A stretch of 64,000 bases of DNA from an uncultured Coriobacteriaceae bacterium (GTDB lineage: Bacteria > Actinomycetota > Coriobacteriia > Coriobacteriales > Eggerthellaceae). The notes below the pieces were generated by a model, which saw nothing but the letters and a program-made list of their open reading frames with translations, did no database searches and was not told the DNA's origin. Positions 14,168 through 23,131 of this stretch are shown one piece after another (position 1 is the first letter of the stretch; the number at the start of each line of letters is the position of its first letter). The translations under genes and the position numbers were made by a program. The DNA lies in contig CALDCB010000007.1 in NCBI GenBank assembly GCA_937937585.1, positions 270,236-334,235 on the forward strand, read 5' to 3'.

Positions 14168-15205
14168 ATGCTCTATCGGGTAATTGACGCGAGCGAGATG
14201 CCCGCGCTCATCGACGCCTTCATGCAGTCGTATGAGGTCGTCGCGCCCATTAAGCGCGGCGATTCGTACGTCTTCGACGTCGTCGATGATCCTCATGAGG
14301 TGGCCTTGGATTACCCCACGACCAGCTCGTCTCCGAAAAAGTACCTGCTTCCGCCAAAGGAAACGCTTATGCGTTTCAACACCGCCGAGAACATGGTCGA
14401 GGATTTCGCCGAGACCGTCGTTCCGCGTGTTATTTTCGGCGTGCATGCATGCGACATCAACGCCATTAACAGGATCGACCTTATGTTCCGCGATGGCGAC
14501 TACCCCGATCCGTATTATTGCGCCCGTCGCGCGGCTACCATGATCGTCGGCATCAGCTGCACTCCTACCGACTCTTGTTTCTGCAACCTGTGGGGCGCCG
14601 ACGAGGTCCAGTTCGGCTACGACCTGTTCCTGCAGCGCATCGGCGATCGCTATCTGGTCAGCATTTCCAGCGTCGAGGCGGCAAACATCCTCGAGGCCGC
14701 ATGCAACCCGCGTGAGGCAACCGACACCGACCGCATCGATTTCCGTCATGCCACGCGTGCCCGTCAGAAGGCTTTCAACCCCGACATCCCCAAGATCCAG
14801 GATGTCGCCATGCTCATGGACGCCTTCCATTCAGACCCGTTCTGGGACGAACTGGGCGGCAAGTGCCTTTCGTGCACCGCGTGCTCTGCCGTATGCCCGA
14901 CGTGCTTCTGCTTCGACATCACCGACGAGCTTGAGCCCAACGGCAAGGAAGGCAACCGCGTTCGCACGTGGGACGCGTGCACGAACCCCGATTTCGCCAA
15001 AGTCACGGGCGACTACAATTTCCGCCCGACCGGACGCGAGCGCGTGCGTCATCGCATGTATCACAAGCTCAACGGCTTCTTCGTCACGCACGACCGCATG
15101 TTGTGCGTCGGCTGCGGCCGTTGCGTCTCTGCCTGCAAGGCGGGCATCAATCCTATTGAAGTGCTGAAATTCTTCGAGAAGAAGGGGGAAGCAGACGATG
15201 AGTGA
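14168..15205 (+). CDS. hydB: Group 3b [NiFe] hydrogenase beta subunit (iron-sulfur, HydB/AsrA-like)
   Basis: The product is 345 residues. The C-terminal half carries two 4Fe-4S binding motifs: CLSCTACSAVCPTC near residue 237 and CVGCGRCVSACKAG near 316. The N-terminal half resembles sulfite reductase subunit A / sulfhydrogenase beta. It passes electrons between the FAD subunit and the hydrogenase module. The gene order beta-gamma-delta-alpha of the four overlapping or closely spaced genes is the same as in the Pyrococcus soluble hydrogenase. It overlaps the next gene by eight bases. Cytoplasmic; no signal peptide. Confidence 0.88.
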   Translation: MLYRVIDASEMPALIDAFMQSYEVVAPIKRGDSYVFDVVDDPHEVALDYPTTSSSPKKYLLPPKETLMRFNTAENMVEDFAETVVPRVIFGVHACDINAINRIDLMFRDGDYPDPYYCARRAATMIVGISCTPTDSCFCNLWGADEVQFGYDLFLQRIGDRYLVSISSVEAANILEAACNPREATDTDRIDFRHATRARQKAFNPDIPKIQDVAMLMDAFHSDPFWDELGGKCLSCTACSAVCPTCFCFDITDELEPNGKEGNRVRTWDACTNPDFAKVTGDYNFRPTGRERVRHRMYHKLNGFFVTHDRMLCVGCGRCVSACKAGINPIEVLKFFEKKGEADDE

Positions 15206-16130
15206 CAAGCACAACATCGTGGCTGAGGCCGACCAGGTCGACCGCATTGCGGTGTATGCCTTGCGTGAAGCTCCCGCGACGCTGACCGGCGAGGAAATGA
15301 TTGCCCAGAACGCGTATCGCCCGTGGCCGGCGCGCATCACCTCCATCATCGAGCTTACCGAGAACGAGAAGCTGTTCGAGCTGCGCATCGTCGACGAGCG
15401 CGTGCGCGAGGCGTTCCATCAGATGCCCGGCCAGTTCGTTGAGTTGTCCGTGTTCGGAGTAGGCGAGTGCCCCATCTCCATCACCAGCTCGCCGACGAAG
15501 CAGGGCTTCGTCGAGTTGTGCATCCGCCGCGCTGGTTCTGTAACCCAAAAGCTGCATTCCATGCAATGCGGCGACATCGTCGGTTTGCGCGGTCCCTTCG
15601 GTCGCGGTTTTCCCGTTGACAAGATGCGCGGCCATGACGTGCTCATCGTTGCCGGCGGCCTGGGCATCGCGCCGGTCCGCTCGCTCATCAACTACATTCA
15701 CGACGAGCGCGCCGACTTCGGCAAGGTCACTATCGTGTACGGTTCGCGTACTCCTCAAGACATCATGTTCCGCGACCAGTTCGAGATGTGGCGCCATCGC
15801 ACCGACTTCGACCTGCGCCTGACCGTCGACCATGGCGACGATACATGGGACGGCCCGGTGGGCGTTGTCACCGAGCCTATGAAAACGCTCGAGATCGACC
15901 CAGATAATACGTTCGGCGCCGTTTGCGGGCCTCCGGTCATGTACAAGTTCGTCATCGAGGAGATGCGCCGTCTGGGCATTGGCTACGACCGAATCTATCT
16001 CGACTTCGAGCGTCGCATGAAGTGCGGCATGGGCAAGTGCGGCCACTGCCAGATCGGCCATCAGTACGCGTGCGTCGATGGCCCGGTTTTCAATTATTGG
16101 GAAGCGAAGAACATCCAGGGGTCGATCTAG
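15198..16130 (+). CDS. hydG: Group 3b hydrogenase gamma subunit (FAD/NAD(P)-binding diaphorase)
   Basis: The product is 310 residues of the ferredoxin-NADP reductase fold. It has the FAD-binding part with PGQFVELSVFG and PISITSSP, then the NAD(P)-binding part with VAGGLGIAPVRSLI near residue 150 and VCGPPVMYKF. The C-terminal CGMGKCGHCQIGHQYAC binds a 2Fe-2S cluster. It links hydrogenase electrons to NAD(P)H. The symbol follows the archaeal sulfhydrogenase naming and has nothing to do with the [FeFe] maturase of the same name. The gene lies second in the four-gene operon. Confidence 0.9.
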   Translation: MSDKHNIVAEADQVDRIAVYALREAPATLTGEEMIAQNAYRPWPARITSIIELTENEKLFELRIVDERVREAFHQMPGQFVELSVFGVGECPISITSSPTKQGFVELCIRRAGSVTQKLHSMQCGDIVGLRGPFGRGFPVDKMRGHDVLIVAGGLGIAPVRSLINYIHDERADFGKVTIVYGSRTPQDIMFRDQFEMWRHRTDFDLRLTVDHGDDTWDGPVGVVTEPMKTLEIDPDNTFGAVCGPPVMYKFVIEEMRRLGIGYDRIYLDFERRMKCGMGKCGHCQIGHQYACVDGPVFNYWEAKNIQGSI

Positions 16131-16131
16131 C

Positions 16132-16914
16132 ATGAGCAATTTATGCGTAGCGGGTGAAACCCAGGCGCCTCCTCGCGTGGTCGTTGTCGGCCTTGCGAGC
16201 TGCTTTGGGTGCCAGTTGCAGATTACCAATGCCGAGGCTCATCTTCTTGAGGTCCTGGGCCAGATAGACATGCGCTATTGGCAGCTTACCTCCTCGGAGC
16301 CTATGCCCGATGAGTTCGACGTCGCCGTCATCGAGGGCGCTGTCACCACGCGCGAGGGCATGGAGACCGTTCAGCGGGTTCGCGAGAAGGCGGCCAAGGT
16401 CATCGCCATCGGATCTTGCGCAACCACGGCTGGCATTCCCGGCATGGCTCAGCCTGATTTCGAATCGCGCATCACCGAGGTTTACGAGGGCGCTCCCAGC
16501 GCATGCGGCGAGATGGTCTCCCCGCGTGCGGTTAGCGAGTTCATCAAAGTCGATTACGAGGTGCGTTGCTGCCCGATCGATCCGTACAACTTCATCGACA
16601 TCCTGCAGCGCGCGCTGTACGGATCGAACAAGGCGCTTCCCATGCGCACCATGTGCGGCGAGTGCAAGCGCAACGAAAGCGAGTGCTTCTTCGAGAAGAG
16701 TCGCCTGTGCCTGGGCTTGGTAACGCGCGCCGACTGCGGCGGCCGTTGCGTGAACCTGGGTCGCCCGTGCTTCGGTTGCGCGGGTTTGTCCCCCGACGCG
16801 AACCTCGATTCGGCTCGCGAAGCCTGCCGAAGGAACGGTATCCCCGTTGAAGACTTCGATCGGGCACTGGAAATGTTCAACCAAGTCGATCTTGCATCGG
16901 CTCAGAATCGATAG
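16132..16914 (+). CDS. hydD: Group 3b hydrogenase delta (small) subunit
   Basis: The start at 16132 is one base after the upstream stop, and it gives 260 residues. Cluster ligands are visible: CFGCQLQ near residue 23, IGSCATTAG near 98, CCPIDPYNF near 148, and a cysteine-rich C-terminal part (CGECKRNESECF, CGGRCVNLGRPCFGC). This fits three 4Fe-4S clusters of a cytoplasmic, non-Tat small subunit. It relays electrons from the NiFe site to the beta subunit. Confidence 0.88.
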   Translation: MSNLCVAGETQAPPRVVVVGLASCFGCQLQITNAEAHLLEVLGQIDMRYWQLTSSEPMPDEFDVAVIEGAVTTREGMETVQRVREKAAKVIAIGSCATTAGIPGMAQPDFESRITEVYEGAPSACGEMVSPRAVSEFIKVDYEVRCCPIDPYNFIDILQRALYGSNKALPMRTMCGECKRNESECFFEKSRLCLGLVTRADCGGRCVNLGRPCFGCAGLSPDANLDSAREACRRNGIPVEDFDRALEMFNQVDLASAQNR

Positions 16915-16923
16915 GCTGGCCTT

Positions 16924-18213
16924 ATGAGCACCGCATCAATCAAAGTCGACCACCTTGCCCGTGTCGAGGGACACGGCAACGTTCATGTCGTGATCGAGGA
17001 CGGCGCCGTTCAGACCGTTGAGATGAACGTCATCGAACCCGCGCGCCTGTTCGAGAGCATGGTTCGCGGCCGCAGCTACACCGAGGTTTCCTACATCGCC
17101 TCGCGCGTATGCGGCATTTGCTCGGCAAGTCACGTGGTCACCAGCTTGCTGGCCATCGAACGCATTTTCGGCGTCGAGGTGACCGACCGCACCAAGGCCC
17201 TTCGCGAGCTTCTGGTGTACGGCTCGTATCTGCAGAACCACGCGACCCATCTGTTCGTGCTTGCCGCCCCCGACTTCCTGAACCAGCCAAGCGTGTTCCC
17301 CCTGGCCCAGTCCGATCCCGCGCTGTTCGACAAGGCGCTTGGTCTTAAGGCCCTGGGCAACGAGCTGTGCACGAAGGTGGGCGGCCGCTCCATTCACCCG
17401 ATCACGGCTGTGGTGGGTGGTTTCACGCACGAGATCACGCGCGAGGAATACCTCGAGCTTGCCGACAAGCTTGAGGCGTCCATCCCGTTCGCGGTGCAGA
17501 CCGTCGATCTGTTCAATTCGTTCCGTACGCCTGATATCCAGACCGCGGGCGACTTCCTTGCCATGACCGCCGACGACCGTTACGCCGTTGCCGATTCGCG
17601 CATTGCGACGTTCGTTCACGCAGGCGTTTCGTTTGACGCCGACGACGTCGACGAGAACGTCGACGAATACAAGGTCGATCATTCCGCCGCGCTGTTCGCG
17701 CGTTCGCATGCCACGGGCTCGAACTACTTCACCGGTGCTCTTGCGCGCGTGAACGCCTCGTGGGACAAGCTCAGCAAGACGGCCAAGGTCGCCGCCGCCA
17801 AGGCGGGGCTGCGTCCGCCCGAGCTCAACCCGTTCCGTAACAACGTCGCGCAGGCCGTCGAGCTTGTCGACGCGCTCGAGCGCTGCGCCGAGCTGTGCCG
17901 CCGCCTTGCGAACGACGAGTTCGAGGGTTCAAGCGAGCCGGTGACGTTCGCGCCTTGCGCGGGCAAGGGGACGGGCTTCACCGAGGCTCCGCGCGGCACC
18001 GTTTTTCACGAGCTTGAGCTTGACGGTGAGGGCCGCGTCGTTCATGCGTCCATCATCACCCCGACCGCGCAGAACGTGGCGAACCTGGAAGGCGACATGC
18101 TTCTCCTTGCCGAGAACATGCTTGAGATCGACGCGTCGCCTGAAAAGATCCGCGCCGAGATCGAGAAGCTTGTTCGTGCGTACGACCCGTGCTTCAGCTG
18201 CAGCGTTCATTAG
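16924..18213 (+). CDS. hydA: Group 3b [NiFe] hydrogenase alpha (large) subunit, no C-terminal extension
   Basis: The product is 429 residues. The nickel ligands are Cys63 and Cys66 (RVCGICSASH) and Cys423 and Cys426 (DPCFSCSVH). The protein stops directly at that histidine, so the C-terminal peptide that hydrogenase proteases normally remove is not encoded. Together with the three genes upstream it forms a soluble NAD(P)-linked hydrogenase that can produce or consume H2. The histidine-stop is the odd point: the subunit would be made in its mature length. It is the last gene of the operon. Confidence 0.9.
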   Translation: MSTASIKVDHLARVEGHGNVHVVIEDGAVQTVEMNVIEPARLFESMVRGRSYTEVSYIASRVCGICSASHVVTSLLAIERIFGVEVTDRTKALRELLVYGSYLQNHATHLFVLAAPDFLNQPSVFPLAQSDPALFDKALGLKALGNELCTKVGGRSIHPITAVVGGFTHEITREEYLELADKLEASIPFAVQTVDLFNSFRTPDIQTAGDFLAMTADDRYAVADSRIATFVHAGVSFDADDVDENVDEYKVDHSAALFARSHATGSNYFTGALARVNASWDKLSKTAKVAAAKAGLRPPELNPFRNNVAQAVELVDALERCAELCRRLANDEFEGSSEPVTFAPCAGKGTGFTEAPRGTVFHELELDGEGRVVHASIITPTAQNVANLEGDMLLLAENMLEIDASPEKIRAEIEKLVRAYDPCFSCSVH

Positions 18214-18376
18214 CTTTTTCGTAAGGTATGGATTTTCGTCGTGGTATGGATTTCATTAGTCGGGGTCCATGGGCGGCGAACGGTTCGTTGCGCCTGTGCT
18301 AATATTCTTGTTTACTTGCACGACTAGGTATTTTGACCTAAACGGAACTTAAACGAGATTCAAGGGGTTGCACCTG

Positions 18377-19432
18377 ATGTCCTTTTTAGATCGCTTCATG
18401 GACTCCTTCGGCGGTATGTCGACGGACATGGCTATCGACCTTGGCACTGCGAACACGCTGATTGCAATCGCAGGCGAGGGCATCGTCATCAACGAGCCTT
18501 CGGTTGTCGCGATCGAGAAAAGCACGCATCGCGTTTTGGCGGTTGGCCACGAAGCTAAGAACATGATCAACCACACGCCCGACGCGTTTTCCGCCGAGCA
18601 TCCTCTGAAAGACGGCGTCGTCGCCGATTACGATGTCACCGAGGCCATGATCTCGGCGTTCATCAACAAGGCCGCGCCCCGTAAGTACCCGTGGCAGGCT
18701 AAGCCGCGCATCGTCATCTGCATTCCCTGCGGCGCCACTTCCGTCGAGAAGCGTGCCGTTTTCGAGGCTGCCATTCAGGCGGGCGCTCGTCAGGCCTACC
18801 TCATCGAGGAGCCTATGGCGGCCGCTATGGGCGCCGACCTGCCCGTTACCGAGCCTACCGGCTCGATGGTCGTCGACATCGGCGGCGGCACTACCGAGGT
18901 CGCCGTCATTTCCTTGGGCGGCATCGTCACGTCTTCCTCGCTGCGCCTTGCCGGCAACCGCATGGATGAGGCCATCTCCATGCATTTGCGCGATCTTCTC
19001 GGCATCAAGATCGGCGAGCGCACGGCCGAGGTCATCAAGATCAAGATCGGTTCCATCCTCCCGTTCGAGGACGGTCGCGAGCGTGACATGATCATCTCCG
19101 GCCAGGACGTCATCACCGAGCAGCCCAAGGAAGTCACCATTCAGTCCGAGGACGTTCGCCAGGCTCTTATCGAGCCGTGCTCCGAGATGGTTCTGAATAT
19201 CAAGGAAACGTTCAAGAAAACCAACCCTGACCTGGCCAGCGATATCATCCAGAACGGCATCCTGCTTACGGGCGGCGGCGGCCTGCTTTCGGGCCTCGAC
19301 CGTTTCCTCACGCAGGAGCTTGAGATTCCGGTTTGGGTTTCCGAGACGGCGCTCACCAACGTCGTAACCGGCTGTATGAAGGTTCTCGAAACCCCCACCG
19401 CGCTTCGCCAGACCCTCATGAGGACTAAGTAG
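18377..19432 (+). CDS. mreB: Rod-shape protein MreB
   Basis: The start ATG at 18377 has AGGGG upstream; a TTG three codons earlier is possible. The product is 351 residues, an actin-fold protein with phosphate-1 loop IDLGTANT, VVDIGGGTTEVAVISLGG (phosphate 2) and LLTGGGGLLSGLDRFL. It polymerises under the membrane and guides lateral cell-wall growth. It heads the cluster mreB-mreC-mreD-mrdA-rodA. The 163 bp before it hold no gene; a direct repeat GGTATGGATTT occurs there twice. Confidence 0.96.
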   Translation: MSFLDRFMDSFGGMSTDMAIDLGTANTLIAIAGEGIVINEPSVVAIEKSTHRVLAVGHEAKNMINHTPDAFSAEHPLKDGVVADYDVTEAMISAFINKAAPRKYPWQAKPRIVICIPCGATSVEKRAVFEAAIQAGARQAYLIEEPMAAAMGADLPVTEPTGSMVVDIGGGTTEVAVISLGGIVTSSSLRLAGNRMDEAISMHLRDLLGIKIGERTAEVIKIKIGSILPFEDGRERDMIISGQDVITEQPKEVTIQSEDVRQALIEPCSEMVLNIKETFKKTNPDLASDIIQNGILLTGGGGLLSGLDRFLTQELEIPVWVSETALTNVVTGCMKVLETPTALRQTLMRTK

Positions 19433-19445
19433 TGCGTTTTCGCCT

Positions 19446-20348
19446 ATGGCTTTGAATTTTCAACAAAATGGAGCGGCGTCCGTGCGGCGCATCGTGTTCG
19501 GTGCGTTGCTTGCGGCGTCGCTTGTTCTCACTACTGTTTACTGCCGCGAGGGCGACGGCGGCCCGCTGCACGCCATCCAAGGCGCCTTCGGCGTGGTTGC
19601 ATCGCCTATGCGCAACGTCGGGGCTCATGTGGGCTCCGCCATCGAATCGACGGGCGACTCGGTTGCCGACGCCACCGCCGACGACGCGACCCTTGCCGAG
19701 CTTCGCGAGCAGAACCGCCAGCTTCGTCTGTTACTTGCCCAGGCGGACGAGTACCGCATCGAGGTCGAGCGCCTTCAGGGCCTTCTTGACATCAAGAGCA
19801 AATCGGGCGTCAGCGGCGTCACCGCCACGGTAGTAGGGAAGAGCCTCGATGCTTGGAACCAAACCGTCACTATCGACAAGGGCTCTGCCGATGGCCTGCA
19901 AAGCGGCATGACAGTTATGGGTTCGTCGGGCGTTGTCGGCCAGGTGTCGCGTGTTGAAACGCATTCCGCTACGGTTCGCTTGCTTACCGACCCCAATTCG
20001 GGTGCTGCGGTCATGGTTCAGTCCAGCCGCACGAACGGCATCGTGCGCGGTTCACTTGAGGGCCTTCTTTATCTGGAGGATATCCCCGAGGATTCGATCC
20101 CCGTTGTCGGCGATGTGGTGATCACGTCAGGTTTGGGCGGCAGCTACACGTCGGGCCTTATCGTGGGTACTGTTGTCAGCGTCGAGAAAACCACGGCGAA
20201 CGCGACTGGTCGCATCGTCGTGAGCATGAACGATGACGTCTCCCAGCTTGAGAACGTCATCGTCGTGACGGCCGCCGACGACTCGGACTCCAGCGCAAGC
20301 TCAAGCTCGAGTGCAAGTGGCTCGTCTGCAAGCTCGTCCGCTCAGTAA
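19446..20348 (+). CDS. mreC: Rod-shape-determining protein MreC
   Basis: The product is 300 residues, with a short cytoplasmic N-terminus, one membrane helix at about 15-32 (VFGALLAASLVLTTVY), a coiled coil at about 75-115, and the MreC beta domain with GLQSGMTVMGSSGVVGQV and LTDPNSGAAVMV. The tail is a serine-rich low-complexity stretch. It sits 13 bases after mreB. It bridges MreB to the penicillin-binding protein outside the membrane. Confidence 0.92.
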   Translation: MALNFQQNGAASVRRIVFGALLAASLVLTTVYCREGDGGPLHAIQGAFGVVASPMRNVGAHVGSAIESTGDSVADATADDATLAELREQNRQLRLLLAQADEYRIEVERLQGLLDIKSKSGVSGVTATVVGKSLDAWNQTVTIDKGSADGLQSGMTVMGSSGVVGQVSRVETHSATVRLLTDPNSGAAVMVQSSRTNGIVRGSLEGLLYLEDIPEDSIPVVGDVVITSGLGGSYTSGLIVGTVVSVEKTTANATGRIVVSMNDDVSQLENVIVVTAADDSDSSASSSSSASGSSASSSAQ

Positions 20349-20397
20349 TGCCGTTCATGCTGGCTAGCGGATTTTCATTGAAGAGGAGGTGGCGCGC

Positions 20398-20925
20398 GTG
20401 ACGGATTCCCACGACGTCTTCGTTCTTTCCATAGCGGGCGTGGTTGCCTTCTTGTTGCAACTCATCCTCGCTCCCTATATCGCCATCGGGCATGCTATGC
20501 CTGATTTCGTCATGGTGTTCGTGTTCCTGTGCGCTGTGACGCGTTCTCAGTCGTTCGGTTGCGTCATGCCGTTCGTCTTGGGTCTTCTGTATGACTTCCT
20601 GTCGGGAGGCGTCGTTGGCGCCATGGCATTCGCGTTCACGCTGTTCGCGTACGTCGGCGCGCGTGTTTTCGCCACCATGGAGAACGACACGCTGTTCATG
20701 CCCATTGCGGTCATGAGCGCAGGCATGCTTCTGACCGAGCTTGTTTACGGTATCTTCCTGCTGGCAACCGGTTACAATGCGAGCTTCATCGACGCGCTCA
20801 TCTTCCGTGCGCTTCCGTGCGCTATCTACGATTCGGTCATCGCCTTCATCCTGTACCCCTTGGCATCGCGCTTCTTCTCGTCGGGCGGCCCGGCATCTCC
20901 GATCGTCGCCACGCAATTGCGCTAG
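20398..20925 (+). CDS. mreD: Rod-shape-determining protein MreD
   Basis: The GTG at 20398 is preferred because GAGGAGG lies eight bases upstream. The product is 175 residues with five predicted membrane helices, the hallmark of MreD, including VFVLSIAGVVAFLLQLILAP and FVLGLLYDFLSGGVVG, where the LxYD(F/L)xSG motif is typical. It lies between mreC and the PBP2 gene and belongs to the elongation complex. Confidence 0.88.
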   Translation: MTDSHDVFVLSIAGVVAFLLQLILAPYIAIGHAMPDFVMVFVFLCAVTRSQSFGCVMPFVLGLLYDFLSGGVVGAMAFAFTLFAYVGARVFATMENDTLFMPIAVMSAGMLLTELVYGIFLLATGYNASFIDALIFRALPCAIYDSVIAFILYPLASRFFSSGGPASPIVATQLR

Positions 20926-20936
20926 GACGTGGTAGT

Positions 20937-23123
20937 GTGCTGCAGGCTGTTCTTGTCGGACTTGCCGTACTGGTGGTCTGCGTCATCGCCGTTGTGGTGT
21001 TCTTCCGCGTGCGCTCGAACCGTTCGGGTGAGCCGCTGGTTGGCGGAAAGCACAGCGTGTCGTCTATCGATACGTTCGGCGTGCAAACCACCTTCGACGA
21101 CACCCCTGTGGGTGGAACGGGTCCGCGCACGTTGGGCGCAAGCTCCGAATCTTCCGCGCCGAAAACCTCTTCGACCGGTCGTATTTCCGACGCCGTGCGC
21201 TCGCGCTTCGTGGCCATGGGCGTTCTGGCTGCGGCCATTTTCGGCTCGCTTACCGCGAAGCTGTGGAGCATGCAGGTGCTTGCCTCCAGCTCGTACGAAA
21301 GCCAGTCTGAAGAGAATAAGTACTCCAAGATCAAAACGCCCGCACCGCGTGGCTACATTTACGACGCCGGCGGCATCGCTATCGTGAAGAACCGCTCGGC
21401 GCTCACCGTTCTTGCCGACGCCGACGTGGCTGACGACCATGATGTCGTCCAGCGCCTTTCCACTGTTTTGGGCATTCCGTACAACGTTGTCCGAAGCCGT
21501 ATCTTGGACAACTCGTCAGGTGCGCAGAGCCAGCGCGTGGTGACAAGCGATGCCCGCATGCGCGACGTCGCGTTCATCGCCGAGCACTCCGACGCCTTCT
21601 CGGGCGTCACTATTCAAGAGCGATCCATGCGTTCGTATCCGTACGGTGCCTTGGCTTCCCATGCGGTGGGTTACACCGGCTCGGTGAGCAAGGACATCCT
21701 TTCCAGCATGCCGAAGAACCGCAACGTCGAACTCGGCGATAGCATCGGGCAAAGCGGCGTTGAGGCCGCCTACGACGAGATCTTGGCCGGTGAACATGGC
21801 CTCCGTACCGTTATGGCCGACGCCGACGGCAATGTTGTGTCGGTGGTGAGCGAGACGGCCCCCTCGCGTGGTTCCGACGTCTATCTCACCATCAAGGCGC
21901 CCGTTCAGTACGTGGCTGAAACGGCCCTTAAAGACCTTATCGCCCCAACGGGCATCATCGGCGAAGGCAAAGGTGTTGCCGGTGCCGTGGTGGCCATGGA
22001 CGTCACCGACGGCAGCATCGTCGCCATGGCGAGCTACCCAACCTTCAACCCCCAGACGTTCATCGGCGGCATCTCGCAGGATACCTGGGATCTGTACGAA
22101 TCCGCCGAGTCGTATTACCCGCTTTTGAACCGTTGCATTTCAGGCACGTATCCCGCCGCTTCGACGTTCAAGTCGTTCACCGGCTTGGCGGCGTTGAAGT
22201 ACGGCTTCGCCGATAAGAAGAAGGAATGGAACTGCACCGGCTCGTGGGATGGTTTCGGTTCGGGCGATATCCAGAAATGCTGGCTTTCGTCCGGTCATGG
22301 CAACATCACCTTCCACGAGGGCATCGTTCAGTCGTGCGACGTCGTTTTCTACGAGATCGCCTACGATTTCTACTTCGCGGGTAAATCGCAGGGCGGCAAG
22401 CTTTCCGACACTGCCATGCAGGAAGAGGTCGAGAAATACGGATTCGGCAAAACCACCGGCGTCGATATTTCAGGCGAGGAAGCGGGCCGCATCCCCACGC
22501 CCGAATGGAAGGCGCAACACTGGGTGGACGTTCCCACCGAGGGCGTTTGGCGCGGCGGTGACCTTACCAACATGGTCATCGGTCAGGGCGACGTTCTGGT
22601 TACGCCGTTGCAGATCGCCGTTGCTTACGGCGGCATCGCAACAGGTACCATGATGAAGCCGCACTTGCTGAAGGAGGTTCGCAACTCCGACAGCACCACG
22701 CCTGCCATCACGTACAAGTCGCAAGAGCTTGCCACGCCTGATGTTGACGAGAAGGATCTGGAAACCGTGCGCGATGCCCTTCATGACGTGGCCGCGGGTT
22801 CCGCCAACTTGGTCACAGCGTTTGAGGAAGCGGGCGTCAGCCTTGACGACATCGCTTGCAAAACCGGTACGGGCGAGGTTGCGGGCAAGGACGACTACGC
22901 GTGGTTCGTGTGCTACATGCCGTTCGACAACCCGAAATACGTATGCGCCGTGTTGGTTGAGCAGGGCGGTGGCGGCGCTTCCGCCGCGGGTCCTATTGGC
23001 GCTCAGATCATGGGCGCCCTTAAGGCGTACGATGCCGGCGAGCTTACCGACGTGGGCGTTGTCGCTGCATCAAGCGGCGAGTCGGTCGAATACGGCGGCT
23101 CGTCGGGCGGACGAACGGACTAG
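20937..23123 (+). CDS. mrdA: Penicillin-binding protein 2 (transpeptidase of the elongasome)
   Basis: The GTG at 20937 gives 728 residues. The first membrane helix is at about 1-24 (LQAVLVGLAVLVVCVIAVVVF), a ~70-residue Ser/Thr-rich linker follows, and then a second hydrophobic segment (FVAMGVLAAAIFGSLTAKLW) that corresponds to the usual anchor of PBP2. Next come the dimerisation domain (GYIYDAGGIAIVKN) and the transpeptidase domain with STFK, SCD and KTGTGE. The order of motifs marks a class B enzyme that crosslinks peptidoglycan with RodA. The additional N-terminal helix is unusual. A shorter start near the second helix cannot be excluded, but no better ribosome binding site was seen. Confidence 0.92.
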   Translation: MLQAVLVGLAVLVVCVIAVVVFFRVRSNRSGEPLVGGKHSVSSIDTFGVQTTFDDTPVGGTGPRTLGASSESSAPKTSSTGRISDAVRSRFVAMGVLAAAIFGSLTAKLWSMQVLASSSYESQSEENKYSKIKTPAPRGYIYDAGGIAIVKNRSALTVLADADVADDHDVVQRLSTVLGIPYNVVRSRILDNSSGAQSQRVVTSDARMRDVAFIAEHSDAFSGVTIQERSMRSYPYGALASHAVGYTGSVSKDILSSMPKNRNVELGDSIGQSGVEAAYDEILAGEHGLRTVMADADGNVVSVVSETAPSRGSDVYLTIKAPVQYVAETALKDLIAPTGIIGEGKGVAGAVVAMDVTDGSIVAMASYPTFNPQTFIGGISQDTWDLYESAESYYPLLNRCISGTYPAASTFKSFTGLAALKYGFADKKKEWNCTGSWDGFGSGDIQKCWLSSGHGNITFHEGIVQSCDVVFYEIAYDFYFAGKSQGGKLSDTAMQEEVEKYGFGKTTGVDISGEEAGRIPTPEWKAQHWVDVPTEGVWRGGDLTNMVIGQGDVLVTPLQIAVAYGGIATGTMMKPHLLKEVRNSDSTTPAITYKSQELATPDVDEKDLETVRDALHDVAAGSANLVTAFEEAGVSLDDIACKTGTGEVAGKDDYAWFVCYMPFDNPKYVCAVLVEQGGGGASAAGPIGAQIMGALKAYDAGELTDVGVVAASSGESVEYGGSSGGRTD

Positions 23124-23131
23124 GAGGGGAC

